Shown here one piece after another: positions 30,257 to 33,672 of a stretch of 33,672 nt of DNA. A program made the position numbers and the translations under genes. The notes under the pieces were generated by a model that saw only the letters and a list, made by a program, of their open reading frames with translations, was not told where the DNA came from and ran no database searches. Each line of letters begins with the position of its first letter. Positions within the stretch are counted from its first letter, which is position 1. Origin of the DNA: UBA525 sp964589765 (GTDB taxonomy: Archaea > Nanobdellota > Nanobdellia > Woesearchaeales > UBA525); assembly GCA_964589765.1 (NCBI GenBank), contig CAZPUM010000013.1:1-33672 (forward strand). The letters are read 5' to 3'.

Positions 30257-31962
30257 CTCTCCATAATCTGCGCACAAAGAGGGAAGCTGTCCAAAAAGAG
30301 TTCAGCAAACTAGATGCCTCTGTTCACAACGGAAACATGACGCGCGATGAACGCGACGTCTACCTGAGGGAGAAGTTTGGTTCAGAGAGTGAGAAACATG
30401 TACTCTCTGTGATAGACCAGAAAATAGCAGAGTACCAGGATACCGATGAGTTTCAGCACAAGATTGTGTATCTGATTACCGGGTTCAGCATCGTTATTGC
30501 TGCGCTGTTCGCAACTCTGTTGTATAGTACAGGAGGAATTACAGGTGCGGTGATAATGGAAGTAAACACGATTGATGTTTTGTTCACAGATGATAACTTC
30601 CTAACAGTTATGCTTAACGAAACAACACGACTGAATGTATCGGGTCTCGCAAGAGGACAAGGAGATGTCACTCTATCACTTTCAACAGGCAAAGGAACAT
30701 ACGTTCTGTACGAGTACAGAGAAGGCGCAGTCACAACAGACCATGCTTCTCTGCCAAAACAACGGTATGAGGTTGGTGAGACTGTGGAGTTCACAGCTGA
30801 GATGGTAAGTACCTCATATCTGATTTCAGGAGATGATGCAATACTACTTGGCAACCAGACCTCTATAGAAAATCTATCTGTTGGCAACTACTCTATCAAA
30901 CTGATAATTAACGATTCAAGACTTGTCCAAGAAGAGTTACCTTTCAGAGTTGTAGAGGTTGGAACGCCTCAGCCGGAGGAAAGGTTCAACACCTGCGGAG
31001 AGGTTTGTAAGACAAACCTGACAGGTGAGGCTCAACTACTTGTTGAAATAGAGGGCGATGCCTCTGTCAACATAGACAATATAGTCTTGTCTTCAGGTGG
31101 GAACCAGCCACCTGTCCAGCTTGCGCAGATAGAGGATATTGAAACAGACTCTTCAGTTATCATTGACTTAAACTCAGTATTTGTTGATCCTGATGGCGAC
31201 GAACTGATGTTTGAAACCAGCCATCATGCTCTTACTGACGAAACCATCCAGGATGGAATACTGACCATAACTGGGGAAACAGGAACATACGGTTTCATAA
31301 TATATGCTAGTGACATGGTTGAGCTTGTTCCAAGCAACACATTCTCTGTGACATTCACAGAGGTAAACAACACTATTGCGGTTAATGATACAGTAAACTT
31401 GACGGAAAATGTAACTGTTGAGATAAATGTAACTGTCAACGACACTACTGTCAATTTAACAAACAATAACTTGTCAGTCAATCTGTCAGAAACAAACATA
31501 TCTGTTAATGTCACAACCCAGACAATAGGTTGTGATTATCCTGATGTCAATATGAGGCCTCTCGAATGCCTACAGAATGAGAGTGACAAGTACTTCCAAG
31601 ACCAAACAATCATAATAACAAACACGGACAGACAGACTGTTGCCAGGATTACTCCAATAGGAAATCTGCTTATCCAAGGAAATGCTTTAGAAACTTCACA
31701 GTTCACGGCACCGAACACAGATTACACTATTGGATATGAAGATGAGTACGGAAACTATGTTTCGACAGTTTGGTTTGATTCTGAAACTGGGAACATTTAC
31801 TTGAAGGGATACTTGTATGAGGAGAACGCTAATCTAAAGCCAACGCCCGGAAGCTTCCTTCTGAGAAACAAGAAAGGAATATCTCTGATGTGGGCTAATC
31901 CAACAACAGGTGACCTGTATGTACGCGGAAATCTGATACCGTACAGGAGGTCGTTAGAATGA
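30253..31962 (+). CDS. Single-span surface protein rich in N-glycosylation sites
   Basis: The 569-residue product has a cytoplasmic helical N-domain (1-70), one membrane span (about 71-92) and a large external part. That part has beta domains, including a cadherin/Ig-like one at about 288-375 (NQPPVQLAQIEDI onward, with VDPDGDELMF). A linker at about 375-425 carries some eleven N-x-S/T sequons in about 50 residues, an exceptionally dense stretch. The C-terminal domain (about 430-569) has repeated strands such as NLLIQGNALETS, GNIYLKGYLYEE and GDLYVRGNLIPY, like the next gene's repeats. ATGA overlaps couple it on both sides. Probably an anchored surface or fibre base protein. Confidence 0.78.
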   Translation: MTLHNLRTKREAVQKEFSKLDASVHNGNMTRDERDVYLREKFGSESEKHVLSVIDQKIAEYQDTDEFQHKIVYLITGFSIVIAALFATLLYSTGGITGAVIMEVNTIDVLFTDDNFLTVMLNETTRLNVSGLARGQGDVTLSLSTGKGTYVLYEYREGAVTTDHASLPKQRYEVGETVEFTAEMVSTSYLISGDDAILLGNQTSIENLSVGNYSIKLIINDSRLVQEELPFRVVEVGTPQPEERFNTCGEVCKTNLTGEAQLLVEIEGDASVNIDNIVLSSGGNQPPVQLAQIEDIETDSSVIIDLNSVFVDPDGDELMFETSHHALTDETIQDGILTITGETGTYGFIIYASDMVELVPSNTFSVTFTEVNNTIAVNDTVNLTENVTVEINVTVNDTTVNLTNNNLSVNLSETNISVNVTTQTIGCDYPDVNMRPLECLQNESDKYFQDQTIIITNTDRQTVARITPIGNLLIQGNALETSQFTAPNTDYTIGYEDEYGNYVSTVWFDSETGNIYLKGYLYEENANLKPTPGSFLLRNKKGISLMWANPTTGDLYVRGNLIPYRRSLE

Positions 31963-33672
31963 GCCTCCGCCATATTAATCTCAGTCACAACAATCATCCT
32001 AAATCAATCCCGAGGACTGGCGAAACCGAGCGATTAGAGAAGGTTACGTTGCCAGTCCGAGACAGTGCTCGTAGCAATCAAAAACAAGTTTTTGTGCTTC
32101 CAAGAATACTTGAAAGCAACGCGAGAGTAATTGCGATGATTCTATTACTTGTATGTTTAACGATGCCCGCGTTCGCAGTCAACGACCCCGGTCACGACAC
32201 ATTGTATATTGAACAGTCAGGCGACAGCCTGCTTTCAGGTGATTTAAACATATCAAAAGAGCTGAGAGTTGCAAACCTTTTGTACTCTCAGCAGTTGGAC
32301 ATTATGGGTAATGGAACCCAGCCTACTGGAAGCTTCGCGCAGATTTACACAAGAAGTTCGGGGAATCGCTTGGTGCTGAACACACCTCAGGTTTTGGAAC
32401 TGATTAGAGACTCGGGAAGTATGGTTCAGTTAGGACCTCCGTCAGGAAGCTCAGCCACTTTGAATGTTTCAGGAACAATTTACGAACAGAATGTTCGTGT
32501 ATGTTTGGCCAACGGAACAAACTGTGTTTCAGGCAATAATACAGGGAACATATCTCGAGTCTCTGCAGGAAATGGAATTTCCGTGACAAATCCATTCGGC
32601 CCTGTTGTTACTGTCAGCACAAGCGCATCAACATGTGGTGCAACCCAGTACAGCTACTGGGACGGAAACTCCTGGGAGTGTCGAGATGACCAGAATGATG
32701 GAAGCGGTGGCTACCAAGATTCCGCGGCCGGCTGGACAAACACTTCTACAACGACCAGTACAAGTTTAGATGTAGAAGTGTCAGGGAATGTATCAGTCAG
32801 TGAGTCAGTTAATGTGGGTTCAGGTGCAGGGTCACTGTCAGGAACACTAAATATTGCGGGAACAAACCCTATTCAGATTCAGAGGGCGGGTCAGGACGTG
32901 TTCAACCTAGGAGCAGGGTCATCTGGGGGAATAAGTTACATCAGGTGGGGTAGTGTCACTGATAATAATCAGTTCTCGTTGGTTTTAACAGACTCTGGTG
33001 CTTTGGAAATAGGAAGCAGTGCAAATATAGCTTCCCTGGCAGAGGGAGATATCTTTGCTGACAATTTTATTTATGCTGACAGAGGAATATTCACGGCTGA
33101 CGGGTCCACTGAAGTGCCTGTAACTGCAAAAGGTGCAAGTTCACAGTCAGCAAATCTTACAGAATGGCAGAACTCAGGGGGAACATCTTTGACAAGTGTC
33201 AACTCTTCAGGAGGAATCACAACAAGCACAGATGTATGTATTGCTGGGGGAACATGTTTGTCTTCCTTAGCAGGTAGTGCTGGTGGCTGGACCGACACAG
33301 GAACTGAAGTTCAAACATCAACCAGCACTGACAATGTTTCCGTTGATACGGATGTATTTTTCGTAGATGCTACAAACAACAGAGTGGGTATTGGAACTGA
33401 CACTCCCGTTGCTGGTCTTGATGTTAGAAATGGGGATGTTTACATCTTTGGTTCGAGTAACAGAAGATTCCTTGTAGGTGACTCTACTTCGTCAGGTCAA
33501 TGGGGCGGATTCAGATGGGATACATCTACTGATACGATCAGCTTTGGACATAGTGCTAGTGATGCTAACGTCAAAGATATTGTTATTGATGGTTCTGGCC
33601 GAGTAGGAATCAATGATAGCACACCAACGCAGACTTTTGATGTGTCTGGTACCATAGGTATAGGTGGTACTC
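31959..33672 (+). CDS. Large tail-fibre-like surface protein, 3' end cut by window edge
   Basis: An open frame of 571 codons, translated by hand, with no stop before the window ends. It overlaps the previous stop (ATGA) and has an AGGAGG ribosome-binding site at 31945-31950. A polar N-region of about 55 residues precedes a signal-like hydrophobic stretch (about 58-70) ending PAFA (cleavage about 73). The rest is Ser/Thr/Gly/Asn-rich beta repeat sequence, with units like NNRVGIGTDTPVAGLDVRNG and GSGRVGINDSTPTQTFDVSG. These repeats are known from phage tail fibres and bacterial/DPANN surface proteins that often end in a self-cleaving S74 chaperone. That end lies outside the window. Adhesion to a partner cell is a reasonable guess. 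Confidence 0.82.
   Translation, partial: MSLRHINLSHNNHPKSIPRTGETERLEKVTLPVRDSARSNQKQVFVLPRILESNARVIAMILLLVCLTMPAFAVNDPGHDTLYIEQSGDSLLSGDLNISKELRVANLLYSQQLDIMGNGTQPTGSFAQIYTRSSGNRLVLNTPQVLELIRDSGSMVQLGPPSGSSATLNVSGTIYEQNVRVCLANGTNCVSGNNTGNISRVSAGNGISVTNPFGPVVTVSTSASTCGATQYSYWDGNSWECRDDQNDGSGGYQDSAAGWTNTSTTTSTSLDVEVSGNVSVSESVNVGSGAGSLSGTLNIAGTNPIQIQRAGQDVFNLGAGSSGGISYIRWGSVTDNNQFSLVLTDSGALEIGSSANIASLAEGDIFADNFIYADRGIFTADGSTEVPVTAKGASSQSANLTEWQNSGGTSLTSVNSSGGITTSTDVCIAGGTCLSSLAGSAGGWTDTGTEVQTSTSTDNVSVDTDVFFVDATNNRVGIGTDTPVAGLDVRNGDVYIFGSSNRRFLVGDSTSSGQWGGFRWDTSTDTISFGHSASDANVKDIVIDGSGRVGINDSTPTQTFDVSGTIGIGGT

Overview
The window looks archaeal. It holds an SRP54 gene, a NucS/EndoMS mismatch nuclease, a Sec11-type signal peptidase and a tRNA gene with a bulge-helix-bulge intron. 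Almost every transcription unit also has an A/T box (TTTATAAA, TTTTAAAG or similar) centred 24-28 bases before its start codon, which implies mostly leaderless mRNAs. Short gaps, frequent ATGA overlaps, overlapping convergent 3' ends, and tail-fibre-like surface proteins together suggest a compact genome of the DPANN kind (Woesearchaeota/Pacearchaeota-like). That lineage is my inference; no rRNA is present to test it.

Layout. 1-2.4 kb: a minus-strand pair (PIG-L/LmbE deacetylase, then a GT4 glycosyltransferase cut by the window edge), and a HAD phosphatase fused at transcript level to tRNA-Gly. 2.5-6.5 kb: a divergent Lon-like AAA+ protease and srp54. 6.5-7.8 kb: a G-rich structured element, a putative operator, an unknown gene, tRNA-Leu and a possible small RNA. 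7.8-15.1 kb: housekeeping and envelope genes on both strands (DUF4349, Nudix, DHH phosphoesterase, adenylate-kinase-like, E1/ThiF-like, a SPOR plus lytic-transglycosylase-like protein, a Cys-rich lipoprotein, NucS, a small membrane protein, an M50 protease). 15.1-19.5 kb: a 1164-residue protein with metallophosphoesterase-like motifs, facing a 206-residue unknown whose mRNA leader folds into a hairpin. 19.6-24.5 kb: a PadR-controlled MacB-like ABC operon. 24.5-29.8 kb: Sua5 and Dus from one shared TATA box, Sec11 signal peptidase plus a small Cys-rich membrane protein, intron-containing tRNA-Ile(UAU), a beta-rich secreted protein and a SurA/PpiC-like lipoprotein. 29.8 kb to the end: six 17-bp palindromes in front of a translationally coupled three-gene operon (HTH regulator, N-glycosylation-rich membrane protein, large tail-fibre-like surface protein cut by the window edge).

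How they fit together. Much of the window serves the cell envelope: secretion (SRP54, signal peptidase, PPIase lipoprotein), membrane proteolysis (Lon-like, M50), glycan work (GT4, PIG-L deacetylase, SPOR/SLT protein) and surface display. The best candidates for something undescribed are the six-operator surface-protein operon, the archaeal SPOR-SLT protein, the 1164-residue protein, and several regulatory layouts: a TATA-centred 46-bp operator, a single bidirectional TATA box, and a tRNA-mRNA junction.
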